From Lewinellaceae bacterium (GTDB lineage: Bacteria; Bacteroidota; Bacteroidia; Chitinophagales; Saprospiraceae), in assembly GCA_020636275.1 (NCBI GenBank), contig JACJYD010000001.1:744001-808000 (forward strand): a stretch of 64,000 bases of DNA, read 5' to 3'. The position numbers and the translations under genes were made by a program. Under the pieces are notes generated by a model. That model was not told where the DNA came from. It did no database searches and saw nothing but the letters and a program-made list of their open reading frames with translations. Shown here piece by piece: positions 50,818 to 58,830 of the stretch. Position 1 is the first letter of the stretch. Each line of letters starts with the position of its first letter.

Positions 50818-52253
50818 TTTTTTAAAATGAATTTATACGAGTTTGGGTGATCCAGTGTTTCTTCCTGAGTAAATCCAAGAGATTGGAAGCTTCTTTGCGA
50901 TGCAAGGTTATCTTTTTTTACATAGCCTACAATGGAAGTTTGATTATTTACTTTTTGCTGAGTCTGGGTAATCCCCTCAGAAAGTAGCAGTTTACCAAAA
51001 CCTTTACCTCTGGCATTTGGCATGACAGCGTAACCGATAATAAGTTCACGCTCTTTTAGATCAAACCTAATCTGGCCGATAGGGCCACCTCTGTATTCTC
51101 CCACGAAAAGGAAAGAGTTTGAATCGGAAAGTTTCTGCTCAAACCATTGGACATGATCTTCCAAAGGTATTGGCTCCATATTATACGAAGCTGCTCTGGT
51201 TTCAGGATTATTTGCCAATTCATAATAGAATTGGCAATCTTCATGTATGGCAGATCGAATTCTAAAATCAAGGCCCCAGAACACTTTTTTAAATCGGAGT
51301 TCTTGTTGGCCATCAAAAATAGTCGCTTGCTTTTTTTTGGCATTAATCTCTTCCTCTTCACTGATACGTTGGAAGTCATCGAAGGGAAATGCAAGCCCTT
51401 CTTCTGTTAGGAATTTAAAAAGTTGCTCTTGGTTGTCTGCAGTCTTAATGAGGAAGAGAGTTCCACCAACACAAAGGTACTCGTATGCGATCGTACTGGG
51501 GGCAGTAATCGCCATATTGCTTCGCATCATGAGATTCCTAAAATCTTCTCCACTAAGCCCCTGCGTGATCTCAAGGTCGAGAGAAGACTTTTTGGCAAAT
51601 TGTTTTAAAGCATCGATATGACGATATGCTGCCCCAACTACTACAAGGCATTTTTTTATATGCGTTATTTGCTCACACTTTTGTAGGATCTCTACTGTGT
51701 TATTTCCCGGATCTGCACCACCGAGACAAATAAGCAGATATTTATCCTTCTTATTCGAATAGGTCTGATGTTGAGCTGCCTTTCTGAATGGAGCTCTAAG
51801 TAAGGCGTATTCTGGGCCCAAATAGAACCTGGTGTAATGTTCTGCTGAATAATCTGCGGGGTTGAGCCCCCCTGCGTGATTTATTATTGCATCAGCAATA
51901 AAATGATAGGAGGGAATATCATCAATACAAACCAGTTTGTTCCCCCTCCCTTTGATGATCTCCTGATATTCAGTCTGAAAATGATACCCATCCAAAACGA
52001 CAATCTCTTCACCTGATAAAACTTCATTGGCCCAAAAATGAGCTTCTGCGATGTCATCGTCTGCTTCGGGAAGTTCCCTAATGGTCTGGCAAACAGATTG
52101 GATTTGCTCCCGGAGAGAGGGCAGCGGGTTGCGAATGACGAAGTGGCATTCAAATTCTGAGCTCAACATTTCAGCAAGGGCTAGAGAACGAATGACGTGA
52201 CCTAGCCCAATAGTCGAATTGCCATCAGCTCTGAAAATGACTTTAGGGATCAA
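50814..52253 (-). CDS. pseG: PseG-PseH fusion: UDP-sugar hydrolase with GNAT acetyltransferase
   Basis: 479 residues. Residues 1-315 are PseG: FRADGNSTIGLGHVIRSLAL with catalytic-type His19, VVLDGYHFQ, LLICLGGADPGNNTVEILQK and APSTIAYEYLCVGGTLFLIK. It removes UDP from UDP-2,4-diacetamido-trideoxy-L-altrose. Residues about 330-479 are a GNAT domain: FRIRSAIHEDCQFYYELANN, MPNARGKGFGKLLLSEGITQ (acetyl-CoA loop RGKGFGKLL) and SQRSFQSLGFTQ, consistent with the N-acetyltransferase PseH. PseG and PseH are separate proteins in Campylobacter; here they are fused, which explains why no other pseH is present. Overlaps on both sides are 4 bases. Confidence 0.88.
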   Translation of the reverse strand: MIPKVIFRADGNSTIGLGHVIRSLALAEMLSSEFECHFVIRNPLPSLREQIQSVCQTIRELPEADDDIAEAHFWANEVLSGEEIVVLDGYHFQTEYQEIIKGRGNKLVCIDDIPSYHFIADAIINHAGGLNPADYSAEHYTRFYLGPEYALLRAPFRKAAQHQTYSNKKDKYLLICLGGADPGNNTVEILQKCEQITHIKKCLVVVGAAYRHIDALKQFAKKSSLDLEITQGLSGEDFRNLMMRSNMAITAPSTIAYEYLCVGGTLFLIKTADNQEQLFKFLTEEGLAFPFDDFQRISEEEEINAKKKQATIFDGQQELRFKKVFWGLDFRIRSAIHEDCQFYYELANNPETRAASYNMEPIPLEDHVQWFEQKLSDSNSFLFVGEYRGGPIGQIRFDLKERELIIGYAVMPNARGKGFGKLLLSEGITQTQQKVNNQTSIVGYVKKDNLASQRSFQSLGFTQEETLDHPNSYKFILKK

Positions 52254-52939
52254 GGGTTAAGCAGTTTGTACTTCAATTCAGCTAATTGCCAATCCTCCAG
52301 ATTATCGATATCCTGGGCTTCCATTTCACTTATTGGTATTACACCCGTGTTCTCTGTCAGTAGTTTCTGGCTTTGAAGGAAACGGTCCACCCTCAGCCAG
52401 TAGAATTGTCCGCTGTCATGAAAAGCAGGCTGAAGGTCTTGAGATCTGGTATTCAGATGTTCCGGATAAAACATCTCAGCCTTATTCTCGGTACCTACTT
52501 TTAAGGCTCGTTGAATGGGGAAGGAGAATTTCAAGACTGGAAATACAGTTTCAAAATCCTTGTTGATTAATAACTCGAATGCTTCTTGAACCAAGTTGGG
52601 TTTCAATAGAGGCGCCGTGGGATAAATACAGCAGAGGTATTGAAACTGAGTTCCGGTTTTCGAATATTCCAGCAATACCTCCATCAATACATCAGCTGTC
52701 GTGGCGAAATCATCGGCCGTTTTTTCACTCCTAAGGAAAGGAACTTTTGCGCCATAATGCCGGGCTATTTCGGCAATTTCCTCATCTTCCGTTGAAACCA
52801 TGACTTCATCGAACAGCCCAGTATCCAAAGCAGCCTGAATGGAATAAGCGATGATGGGCTTGCCAAGGAAGTCCCTTATGTTCTTGCGGGGGATGCGTTT
52901 GCTCCCGCCTCTGGCTGTAATGACTGCCAGATTCTTCAA
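52250..52939 (-). CDS. pseF: Pseudaminic acid cytidylyltransferase
   Basis: 229 residues. ITARGGSKRIPRKNIRDFLG (residues 7-26) is the CTP-binding loop of the NeuA/PseF family; VSTEDEEIAEIARHYGAKVP and FHDSGQFYWLRVDRFL follow. The enzyme activates pseudaminic acid to CMP-pseudaminic acid, the donor for glycosyltransferases. The RGGSKRIPRKN loop (IPRKN) is seen in pseudaminic and sialic enzymes alike; the operon decides. It overlaps pseC and pseG by 4 bases each. Confidence 0.9.
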   Translation of the reverse strand: MKNLAVITARGGSKRIPRKNIRDFLGKPIIAYSIQAALDTGLFDEVMVSTEDEEIAEIARHYGAKVPFLRSEKTADDFATTADVLMEVLLEYSKTGTQFQYLCCIYPTAPLLKPNLVQEAFELLINKDFETVFPVLKFSFPIQRALKVGTENKAEMFYPEHLNTRSQDLQPAFHDSGQFYWLRVDRFLQSQKLLTENTGVIPISEMEAQDIDNLEDWQLAELKYKLLNP

Positions 52940-54126
52940 CTGTAGAAATCTTTGATGGTCATGATTACGAAGTTCTGCTCTTCCGCTGTAAGCGTCGGAT
53001 ACATTGGAAGGCTAATGCAATGCTGATAGTAACGCTCAGCATTTTCCAGGTCGCCTTCTTTCCACCCTTGTTCTCTGTAATACGGCATCAGGTGGCACGG
53101 GATGTAGTGTATTTGCGCGAAAATGTTGTGTGACCTAAGATGGCTGTATAAACCTAAGCGGTTCTTAACTTCCAGTATGTACAGATGATAAGCATGTCCG
53201 GTTACCACTCTGCTTTGTCCATTTACGAAGGGAGAGTCTTCAAAAGCATCTGCATAGCGCTTAGCTATTTGCCGCCTGATCTCAATATTGGCTTCAGCTT
53301 GCTTTAATTGACTTATTCCCAATGCAGCTTGAAAATCGGTAAGGCGATAGTTGAATCCAAGAGTTTGCATTTCCATGTACCAACCTGGCCAGGTATCTGA
53401 GGAGGTATGAACGCCAGCGGCAAAATCAATGCTGTTTTTGAACAGTGCCGGATCTTTTGTGATGCCGTGGGTACGGAGGGTGAGCAGCTTATCGTAGAGC
53501 TCTTTTTTGTTCGTAGTGATCATGCCTCCTTCTCCAGTAGCAATGTGCTTGACCGGGTGAAAGGAGAAAATAGACAGATCGGAATATTCCCCATTGCCGC
53601 ATCTTTGCAAATCACCTTTTTTGTCGTAGAAAAAACCACCCGGGGCATGGCAGGCGTCTTCGATGATCCATAGCCCATATTCATCCGCAAGTGCTCGAAA
53701 GTCTTCCATGTTTGCGGGCCTCCCGGCAAAATCAACGGGGATTATTCCTATGTAAGTGTTCTCAGGAACTGATTCGAGTAGTTCTCTGACCTTATTTAGG
53801 TCAAGCAAATAAGTTCCCGGGTCAATGTCTGCAAACACTACTTCACCTCCGCAATAGCGCACACAATTAGCGGAGGCTGCAAAAGTGATGGGCGTCGTGA
53901 TGACTTTGTCACCGGGTTGGACATCCAAAGCTAAGGTACATAGGTGGAGCGCTGCTGTACCATTGGCAACGGCTACAGCATATTTTGCACCCACATAGTT
54001 GGCAAAAGCAGCCTCAAATTCAGGAATGCGGGGACCTTGGGTGAGGAAATCCGATTTAAGGGCTTCCACAACTGCCTGAATGTCTTCATCGGTGATGTGT
54101 TGGCGGCCGTAGGGGATTGGGTTCAT
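52936..54126 (-). CDS. pseC: UDP-4-amino-4,6-dideoxy-N-acetyl-L-altrosamine transaminase
   Basis: 396 residues of the DegT/DnrJ/EryC1/StrS aminotransferase family. It starts PYGRQHITDEDIQAVVEALK and contains NGTAALHLCTLAL, IIEDACHAPGGFF and the PLP lysine block SIFSFHPVKHIATGEGGMIT (K in HPVKH, about residue 194). LQTLGFNYRLTDFQAALGIS is also diagnostic. PseC transfers an amino group from glutamate to the 4-keto sugar made by PseB. 4-bp overlaps to both neighbours. Confidence 0.92.
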   Translation of the reverse strand: MNPIPYGRQHITDEDIQAVVEALKSDFLTQGPRIPEFEAAFANYVGAKYAVAVANGTAALHLCTLALDVQPGDKVITTPITFAASANCVRYCGGEVVFADIDPGTYLLDLNKVRELLESVPENTYIGIIPVDFAGRPANMEDFRALADEYGLWIIEDACHAPGGFFYDKKGDLQRCGNGEYSDLSIFSFHPVKHIATGEGGMITTNKKELYDKLLTLRTHGITKDPALFKNSIDFAAGVHTSSDTWPGWYMEMQTLGFNYRLTDFQAALGISQLKQAEANIEIRRQIAKRYADAFEDSPFVNGQSRVVTGHAYHLYILEVKNRLGLYSHLRSHNIFAQIHYIPCHLMPYYREQGWKEGDLENAERYYQHCISLPMYPTLTAEEQNFVIMTIKDFYS

Positions 54127-55133
54127 AAGATGAAACTGGAGTCAACATGCTCCTGGATAAGTTTTCTTAATTCATCGACGCTTACCCAATCTGAATTTTC
54201 TCCGGAGTTATAACTGAAACCAAATGGAACTTTTTTTGCGTTGAAATGTGTGATGAAATCATCCAGTTTCCAGCGGATAGTGGTAGGTAGTATAGCATAG
54301 TATTTCCCCAAGTCATAAGTATAAAAGGAGTCGGAAGAGGTTATCATTTCTTCATGAATTTTCTCCCCCGGTCTGATGCCAACAACTGGCTTTTCACATG
54401 CTGGTCCAATCGCTTCAGCAATATCCATGATTTTGTATGATGGAATCTTGGGGACAAAAATCTCACCGCCCCATGCGTGCTCCAAAGCATACATGATCAT
54501 TTCAACTCCACCGAGCAGAGTAATATTAAATCGAGTCATCGTCGGATCAGTAATTGGCAAAACTCCAGAGTGTCTTTTTTTAAGGAAAAACGGGATCACA
54601 GAGCCATTCGACCCCATTACATTGCCATACCTTACTACAGAAAAAACTATGGGGTTACTCCCTTTAATATTGTTGGCTGCTACGAACAGTTTGTCTGAGG
54701 CCAGCTTGGTTGCTCCATATAAGTTTACGGGTGCCGCAGCCTTATCAGTAGACAATGCAACTACTCGTTTTACATCAGTTTCCAGGCACGCATTAATAAC
54801 ATTCTCCGCTCCTAAAATATTTGTTTTCACACACTCCATTGGATTGTACTCAGCAATAGGAACGTGCTTCATGGCTGCTGCATGAATGACATAATCAATG
54901 CCCTTGAGAGCAGTTTTTAGCCTGTCGTAATCCCTGACATCTCCAATAAAAAAACGGATTTGAGGATATTTCTCAGAAGGGTAATCCTGGGCCATTTCAT
55001 ACTGCTTCTGCTCGTCTCTGGAGTAAATGACAAGCCTTTTTATATCTGGATATTTTTCAAAGATATATTGTGTAAGGGCCTTACCCAGGGAGCCTGTTCC
55101 ACCTGAAATAAATATCGATTTATTGGATAGCAT
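54123..55133 (-). CDS. pseB: UDP-GlcNAc 4,6-dehydratase (5-inverting)
   Basis: 336 residues of the short-chain dehydrogenase superfamily. NAD-binding ISGGTGSLGKALTQYIFEKY (residues 9-28), IYSRDEQKQYEMAQDY, MKHVPIAEYNPMECVKTNIL and the catalytic block VALSTDKAAAPVNLYGATKL (TDKA and YxxxK) are characteristic of PseB/FlaA1. It converts UDP-GlcNAc into UDP-4-keto-6-deoxy-L-altrosamine, the first step toward pseudaminic acid. It overlaps the ABC transporter gene by 14 bases. A C-terminal EENSDWVS-type loop (YNSGENSDWVSVDELRKLI) is family-typical. Confidence 0.92.
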   Translation of the reverse strand: MLSNKSIFISGGTGSLGKALTQYIFEKYPDIKRLVIYSRDEQKQYEMAQDYPSEKYPQIRFFIGDVRDYDRLKTALKGIDYVIHAAAMKHVPIAEYNPMECVKTNILGAENVINACLETDVKRVVALSTDKAAAPVNLYGATKLASDKLFVAANNIKGSNPIVFSVVRYGNVMGSNGSVIPFFLKKRHSGVLPITDPTMTRFNITLLGGVEMIMYALEHAWGGEIFVPKIPSYKIMDIAEAIGPACEKPVVGIRPGEKIHEEMITSSDSFYTYDLGKYYAILPTTIRWKLDDFITHFNAKKVPFGFSYNSGENSDWVSVDELRKLIQEHVDSSFIL

Positions 55134-56436
55134 TTTGTGTTATTTCAATATTCTCAATAGAAGGTTGGAAATTAAAATACCCGAGGGGTTGTACAGGGTT
55201 ATAACCTAATTCTTTTTCTGGTTTATTACTGACGAAATTCAGGTAGTATACAGAATCGACAACATCATAGGGATAATTGTTTTCTGCTAACTCTTTAGGT
55301 TTGCCCAGCCATAAGTACAAGGGGTAAAGACCTGTTCTGAAGGTGTTTTTGGGAATTAAAAAGCTAAATGAAATTAAATCTCCTTTTTTTAAAGAATCTT
55401 TTGAAACGCAGATCAAGCCGCTTGAAGTGACTGGTTCAGAATGTTCTTGTGCTTTAACCATGAATGATGTGAAAAGTCCTTCAATATCTTTCAGGATTTT
55501 AGCTTTACAGTTAATTCTCAGGTCCTTTTCTGGGTCTATAAATTCTTCCCCATTATTTATTTTTATTTCAATATATCTAGCCTCGCCATTTCCTCTTCTA
55601 CTCTTGGCATCGTTAATGAAGTCGTTTTCTGACTTAATCAAGATTGGGTTTTTTAGGTAATTTCGTACAATCTCGGCTGCAGGCCCATAGTCGTCAATCA
55701 TGCCATCTTTGAGCAATATTGCATTGTTACACAACTCCCTAATACTACTCATGCTATGACTAACAAATAGTACAGTCCTCCCTCCGCTAGAGCTGACCTC
55801 TTGCATTTTGCCTATAGCTCTTTTCTGGAACTCAGCGTCTCCAACTGCCAACACTTCATCTACAATCAGAATCTCTTCCTCCAAAAAGGCTGCCACGGCA
55901 AAGCCCAAGCGCACCCGCATCCCAGATGAGTAGCGTTTCACCGGCGTATCTATGTAACGCTCTACTCCCGCAAAATTAACGATCTCATCAATCTTTTTAC
56001 TTACTTCAGCTTTTGTCATGCCTAGGATAGCGCCATTGAGATAGATATTCTCCCGCCCCGTCAACTCCGGGTGAAAGCCCGTCCCCACCTCCAGCAAACT
56101 GGCAATACGACCTTTGGCCATGATACTCCCCGTCGTGGGTCCCGTCACTTTGCTCAAGATCTTCAGCAGGGTGCTTTTCCCTGCCCCATTTTTCCCAATA
56201 ATCCCCAACACTTCCCCTTGCTTCACCTCCAGGTTGATATCGCGCAAGGCCCAGACGTATTCAGAATTACCCCGGTGAGCCCGGTCGTTGGTCTCGCCGA
56301 TCTTCAGGAAGGGGTCTTCTTTGCCGCGTGCGCGGTACCACCAGCGTTTGAGGTCGTCGCTGAGGGTGCCGGTGCCGACGGTGCCAAGGCGGTATTGTTT
56401 GGAGAGGTTTTCTATGCGGATGGCGGTGTCGCTCAT
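55120..56436 (-). CDS. wzt: ABC transporter ATPase for polysaccharide export, with C-terminal carbohydrate-binding domain
   Basis: 438 residues. The ATPase part (1-255) has Walker A VLGIIGKNGAGKSTLLKILS, signature YSSGMRVRLGFAVAAFLEEE and Walker B ILIVDEVLAVGDAEFQ. The extra region (about 280-430) contains RRGNGEARYIEIKINNGEEF, the Wzt C-terminal beta-sandwich that recognises the modified end of the glycan in O9a-type export. Its partner permease is expected next door but lies at 59155, separated by 2.7 kb of toxin-antitoxin debris. A hairpin made of inverted short repeats lies in the leader. Confidence 0.9.
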   Translation of the reverse strand: MSDTAIRIENLSKQYRLGTVGTGTLSDDLKRWWYRARGKEDPFLKIGETNDRAHRGNSEYVWALRDINLEVKQGEVLGIIGKNGAGKSTLLKILSKVTGPTTGSIMAKGRIASLLEVGTGFHPELTGRENIYLNGAILGMTKAEVSKKIDEIVNFAGVERYIDTPVKRYSSGMRVRLGFAVAAFLEEEILIVDEVLAVGDAEFQKRAIGKMQEVSSSGGRTVLFVSHSMSSIRELCNNAILLKDGMIDDYGPAAEIVRNYLKNPILIKSENDFINDAKSRRGNGEARYIEIKINNGEEFIDPEKDLRINCKAKILKDIEGLFTSFMVKAQEHSEPVTSSGLICVSKDSLKKGDLISFSFLIPKNTFRTGLYPLYLWLGKPKELAENNYPYDVVDSVYYLNFVSNKPEKELGYNPVQPLGYFNFQPSIENIEITQNAIQ

Positions 56437-56446
56437 AGGGGGGAGT

Positions 56447-56537
56447 TAAGAGTTGAGAGTTTAGAGTGATGTTTGAGCGCGGTCACTTTGTGACCACGGC
56501 TTTTTATCACCCTCAACTCTCCACTTTAAACTTATAA
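56447..56537. repeat. Inverted pair of short tandem repeats around a hairpin
   Basis: GAGTTAAGAGTTGAGAGTTT at about 56444 is inverted at 56508-56530 (CACCCTCAACTCTCCACTTT). Between them GGTCACTTTGTGACC is a perfect small hairpin followed by ACGGCTTTTT. It lies between the wzt start and the end of a broken S23-type gene and may form a terminator or a leader hairpin. Confidence 0.5.
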
Positions 56538-56951
56538 AATCGATTTCCGTAAGCCCGAGATCATCCGCCCCACTTCCTCCATTTGTGCTCTTAAAGCAAG
56601 ATAGTCCTCATCCAGGATAAAGCCCTGATCATGGGCTAGTATGCATTGGTTGACAGTTTCGAGCAAGCTGGTGACCTCCTTCGCACCTCGCTGCGCTCGG
56701 CGCTTCGGCGGTTCAAGGTAAGCCATAGTGGCGAAATGAGCCCTGTCTTTGTTAGTGTGCCGGGCCTCCTTCGCACTTCGCTACCGCTCAGCGCTTCGGC
56801 GGGCCAAAGGCCTTGGTTGGGTTCGTCAGGCTGTAGCGTTCTTCCCTGGGGAAGGCTTTTGTTGCTTTGTAAATTCGGTTGACCAGGGAGCGGGACTTTT
56901 GCCATTTCCCCTTCGGGGGCAGGGGGGGAGTTTTTCGAAAGAGAATTGCAT
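56532..56951 (-). pseudogene. Four-helix-bundle (S23/IVP-type) gene broken by repeats
   Basis: Pieces of one family protein can be read in order on the minus strand: MQFSFEKL (ATG 56951), then in another frame WQKSRSLVNRIYKATKAFPR and EERYSLTN, then back in the first frame ARHTNKDRAHFATMAY, then VTSLLETVNQCILAHDQGFI to GRMISGLRKSIL and stop. Between the pieces lie a CCCCTGCCCCCGAAGGGG insert, REP copy 1 (with a stop and a segment loss) and REP copy 2, in frame as EPPKRRAQRGAKE. S23-type proteins are about 115-125 residues and often lie in rRNA intervening sequences or alone; their role is unknown. No functional product is expected. Confidence 0.75.
56675..56803. repeat. Two diverged REP-like repeats
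   Basis: CCTCCTTCGCACCTCGCTGC at 56675 (ending GCTTCGGCGG, about 56712) and CCTCCTTCGCACTTCGCTAC at 56765 (ending CTTCGGCGGGC, about 56803). Same family as 25044/25104 and 59127, with a longer centre. Both interrupt the S23-type gene. Confidence 0.7.
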
Positions 56952-56962
56952 TTGGCGCAAGT

Positions 56963-57142
56963 TTAAAAGGTGAAGGAATAGGGGGCCTTAAAAACTGCGG
57001 TTGTATTGGTTGAGAGTGGAGAGTTTAGAGTGAAAAAGCCATCAAGGATGTCATTCACATGAACAGCCTCGTGCCCCTTACTTTCAAAAAAACGGACAAC
57101 CTTATGGGCAATATGGACATCACACAAAACTTTAAATGTCAT
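56963..57142 (-). pseudogene. Truncated DUF5615 PIN-like toxin
   Basis: 59 codons starting at ATG 57142, which overlaps the DUF433 stop (ATGA). MTFKVLCDVHIAHKVVRFFE, then SKGHEAVHVNDILDG, matches the first 35 residues of the DUF5615 family (compare the 109-residue gene at 11760). After that the frame reads FFTLNSPLSTN from a short tandem repeat of the TTCACTCTAAACTCTCCACT type. The second acidic motif (KDSDF in the intact copy) is missing, so it is presumably inactive. This leaves its DUF433 antitoxin orphaned. Confidence 0.75.
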
Positions 57143-57381
57143 GCTGCCAGCGTTATAGTCCTTCCTGAAACAAGGATTTTCGCATACTCAAGGCAAGCCA
57201 GAAGGTCTTCTTTTTCCAGTTCGGGATGATCCTCAAGGATTTCCTCGAAACTCATCTCCGATAGCATCATGTCCAGTAAAACTTCCACAGGCCATCTCAT
57301 ACCTCTAATGCATGGTTTCCCATGACAAATTTCCGGATTTACTGTTATTCGGTTTAAGTATTTGGACTCCGTATTTTTCAT
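57139..57381 (-). CDS. DUF433 antitoxin-like protein (partner truncated)
   Basis: 80 residues. RITVNPEICHGKPCIRGMRW, then EVLLDMMLSEMSFEEILEDH and KEDLLACLEYAKIL, is the DUF433 pattern, intact and full length. The stop overlaps the start of the truncated DUF5615 gene by 4 bases. It is a diverged paralogue of the gene at 11530. Without a working toxin it is either a leftover or an anti-addiction antitoxin able to neutralise related toxins (inference). Confidence 0.85.
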   Translation of the reverse strand: MKNTESKYLNRITVNPEICHGKPCIRGMRWPVEVLLDMMLSEMSFEEILEDHPELEKEDLLACLEYAKILVSGRTITLAA

Positions 57382-57452
57382 AACTTTCCTTACATTATGG
57401 TACGGTTACAATATCTACAAAAAAATTAGCACACGTTAGTTCAACTATGTTG

Positions 57453-57523
57453 AAATAATCCTGTCACATCTTTTCCATCCTGAAAATCTTGTCCTCTTGG
57501 TGGTATGCTGGTTGGGCGAAGGC
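57453..57523. repeat. 71-bp direct repeat, left copy
   Basis: 71 bases that match 58915-58985 at 65 positions; the shared core includes TCTTTTCCATCCTGAAAATC. It begins just 4 bases beyond the stop codon of the AbiEii gene. The two copies bracket the AbiEii/DUF6922/VapBC cassette. Confidence 0.8.
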
Positions 57524-57526
57524 TAC

Positions 57527-58186
57527 TCAACCATTTCTCCTCATCCATTCCAAAATATGTTTTTCGAAATACTTCCCAATCGCTACCTTCGAAATATGAT
57601 ATTTTGGCTGGAGGTGTTCTATTTTATCGTCGATGATATCATCTGTATAAATAAGAGCCATTTGGAACAAGCGTTCATTCATTCCTGGCATCAGGCCGGC
57701 AATGATTTCATACATTCGGGAGATAGTGTATTGTTCTTTATGAAGGGTATAAAGGTCATAGTAATCCCTGAATTTCGATCTGAGGAAAAGAGTATTCAGT
57801 TTCATTCCCGCTAATAGGTCCAGATCGGCGATAGAAAGGTTTTGATGTAGCGGAATCCGGTTTTGAAGAGCATCCCAGTTATTTGCAAAAAAGGTAACTT
57901 GAACCCCATCAATCCTGACATCTATCTGTTTTGGTCCGGTCTGCTCCAGAAAGATCAGGTTAGGGAACATTTGTTCCAGGCCTTGGATTATTTCAGTTTG
58001 ATCAAGCTGTTCCTCCCAGGTAAACAGATCGATATCTTCACTCAACCGGTGGTGAAGATAAAGCGCCAAAGCTGATCCACCAACGAAGGTGAAGCGCTCC
58101 ACCCAGGTCGCATCAGCCAGCCTGGTAAGGACCTTCCGGGTCGCTGGCAGCAAGAAGTCGAAGTCGTTCCAGCCGGGGGTAGGCAC
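57527..58186 (-). CDS. AbiEii-family nucleotidyltransferase toxin
   Basis: 219 residues. FTFVGGSALALYLHHRLSED followed by IDLF (residues about 32-55) is the GG...DxD nucleotidyltransferase motif; DLLAGMKLNTLFLRSKFRDY and YDLYTL are the second conserved block (family: AbiEii/COG2253). It is shorter than the enzyme at 9968 and pairs with a DUF6922 gene instead of AbiEi, a combination seen in many Bacteroidota. The start overlaps the upstream gene by 74 bases, a long overlap, but the N-terminus PATRKVLTRLADATWVERF needs it. Probably an intact toxin. Confidence 0.8.
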   Translation of the reverse strand: MPTPGWNDFDFLLPATRKVLTRLADATWVERFTFVGGSALALYLHHRLSEDIDLFTWEEQLDQTEIIQGLEQMFPNLIFLEQTGPKQIDVRIDGVQVTFFANNWDALQNRIPLHQNLSIADLDLLAGMKLNTLFLRSKFRDYYDLYTLHKEQYTISRMYEIIAGLMPGMNERLFQMALIYTDDIIDDKIEHLQPKYHISKVAIGKYFEKHILEWMRRNG

Positions 58187-58475
58187 GAATATGCTTTTTT
58201 AAGAAATTATTGATGTTGGGTATTTGAAAAAAGAAAACCCCCAGGTAGTAGTTAATCTTCCGGTGGCGGTCGTGCGGAAGCAACTGTTCTTCCCATACTT
58301 TTTGGATCTGTTTTTTATCCCAAAGATGAAAAAGCTGCTTCAAATCAGGCACATCGCCGTAAAGCAAAACCTGCTCAATAACTACCTCATCGGGTATGGA
58401 TTGCTCCTCTCTCGTATCATAAGACCAAAAGAGATTTTTTGGCAAAAGACTTTGTATGAAAAGGAACTTGGTCAT
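58113..58475 (-). CDS. DUF6922-type antitoxin-like protein
   Basis: 120 residues. LLPKNLFWSYDTREEQSIPD near the N-terminus, VVIEQVLLYGDVPDLKQLFH and KKQIQKVWEEQLLPHDRHRK (a small helical DNA-binding-like fold) resemble DUF6922, which pairs with AbiEii-type toxins and is taken to be its antitoxin. The ATG overlaps the stop of the VapC remnant by one base (TAATG), which implies that the three genes were transcribed together. Unlike AbiEi it has no recognisable winged-helix plus C-terminal pair. Confidence 0.6.
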   Translation of the reverse strand: MTKFLFIQSLLPKNLFWSYDTREEQSIPDEVVIEQVLLYGDVPDLKQLFHLWDKKQIQKVWEEQLLPHDRHRKINYYLGVFFFQIPNINNFLKKHIRAYPRLERLRLLAASDPEGPYQAG

Positions 58476-58606
58476 TACCTAAAGATACGGATTTTTGCGG
58501 AGAGTATGAGTCGCCCCGCATCCTCCTTTTGATGATCCCTGAAAAAGTAGGAAAGAGTAACTCTAAACCTCCACATCAGAGTATGCGTATCAAGCAAATA
58601 ATCCAT
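58475..58606 (-). pseudogene. VapC-type PIN toxin remnant
   Basis: 43 codons from ATG 58606. MDYLLDTHTLMW is the unmistakable start of PIN-domain VapC toxins (first acidic residue in LLDTHT), and it follows the VapB-like antitoxin stop by two bases. From residue 13 on the sequence (RFRVTLSYFFRDHQKEDAGR) no longer fits the family, and the remaining about 110 residues are lost. The toxin is therefore inactive and the antitoxin orphaned. Confidence 0.7.
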
Positions 58607-58608
58607 GG

Positions 58609-58830
58609 TCAAGCTTGCGGCATATAATCTTCAAATCCTGGAGGCGTTTCATCAAAATCGGGAGCGACGTAGGTGATGAGGCCTTTGGCAAAGCCAAACT
58701 TCCGGACGGGCTTTTGGGCCTTTGATGCGACATACTTGCTGAGCAATGCGTTGATCTTGGCCAGCAATTCCTCGTCCTGCAGGGTCAGGATCATTTGAAT
58801 AAGTTCCAATTTTTTTGTCTCTGAATGCAT
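58609..58830 (-). CDS. VapB/DUF2281-like antitoxin
   Basis: 73 residues. The N-terminal helix pair LELIQMILTLQDEELLAKIN and LLSKYVAS precedes the typical toxin-binding tail RKFGFAKGLITYVAPDFDET, then FEDYMPQA. Antitoxins of this type (DUF2281, VapB-like) wrap around a VapC PIN toxin; here the toxin is cut to 43 codons, so only the antitoxin is intact. It could still buffer related toxins elsewhere in the genome (inference). Confidence 0.7.
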   Translation of the reverse strand: MHSETKKLELIQMILTLQDEELLAKINALLSKYVASKAQKPVRKFGFAKGLITYVAPDFDETPPGFEDYMPQA

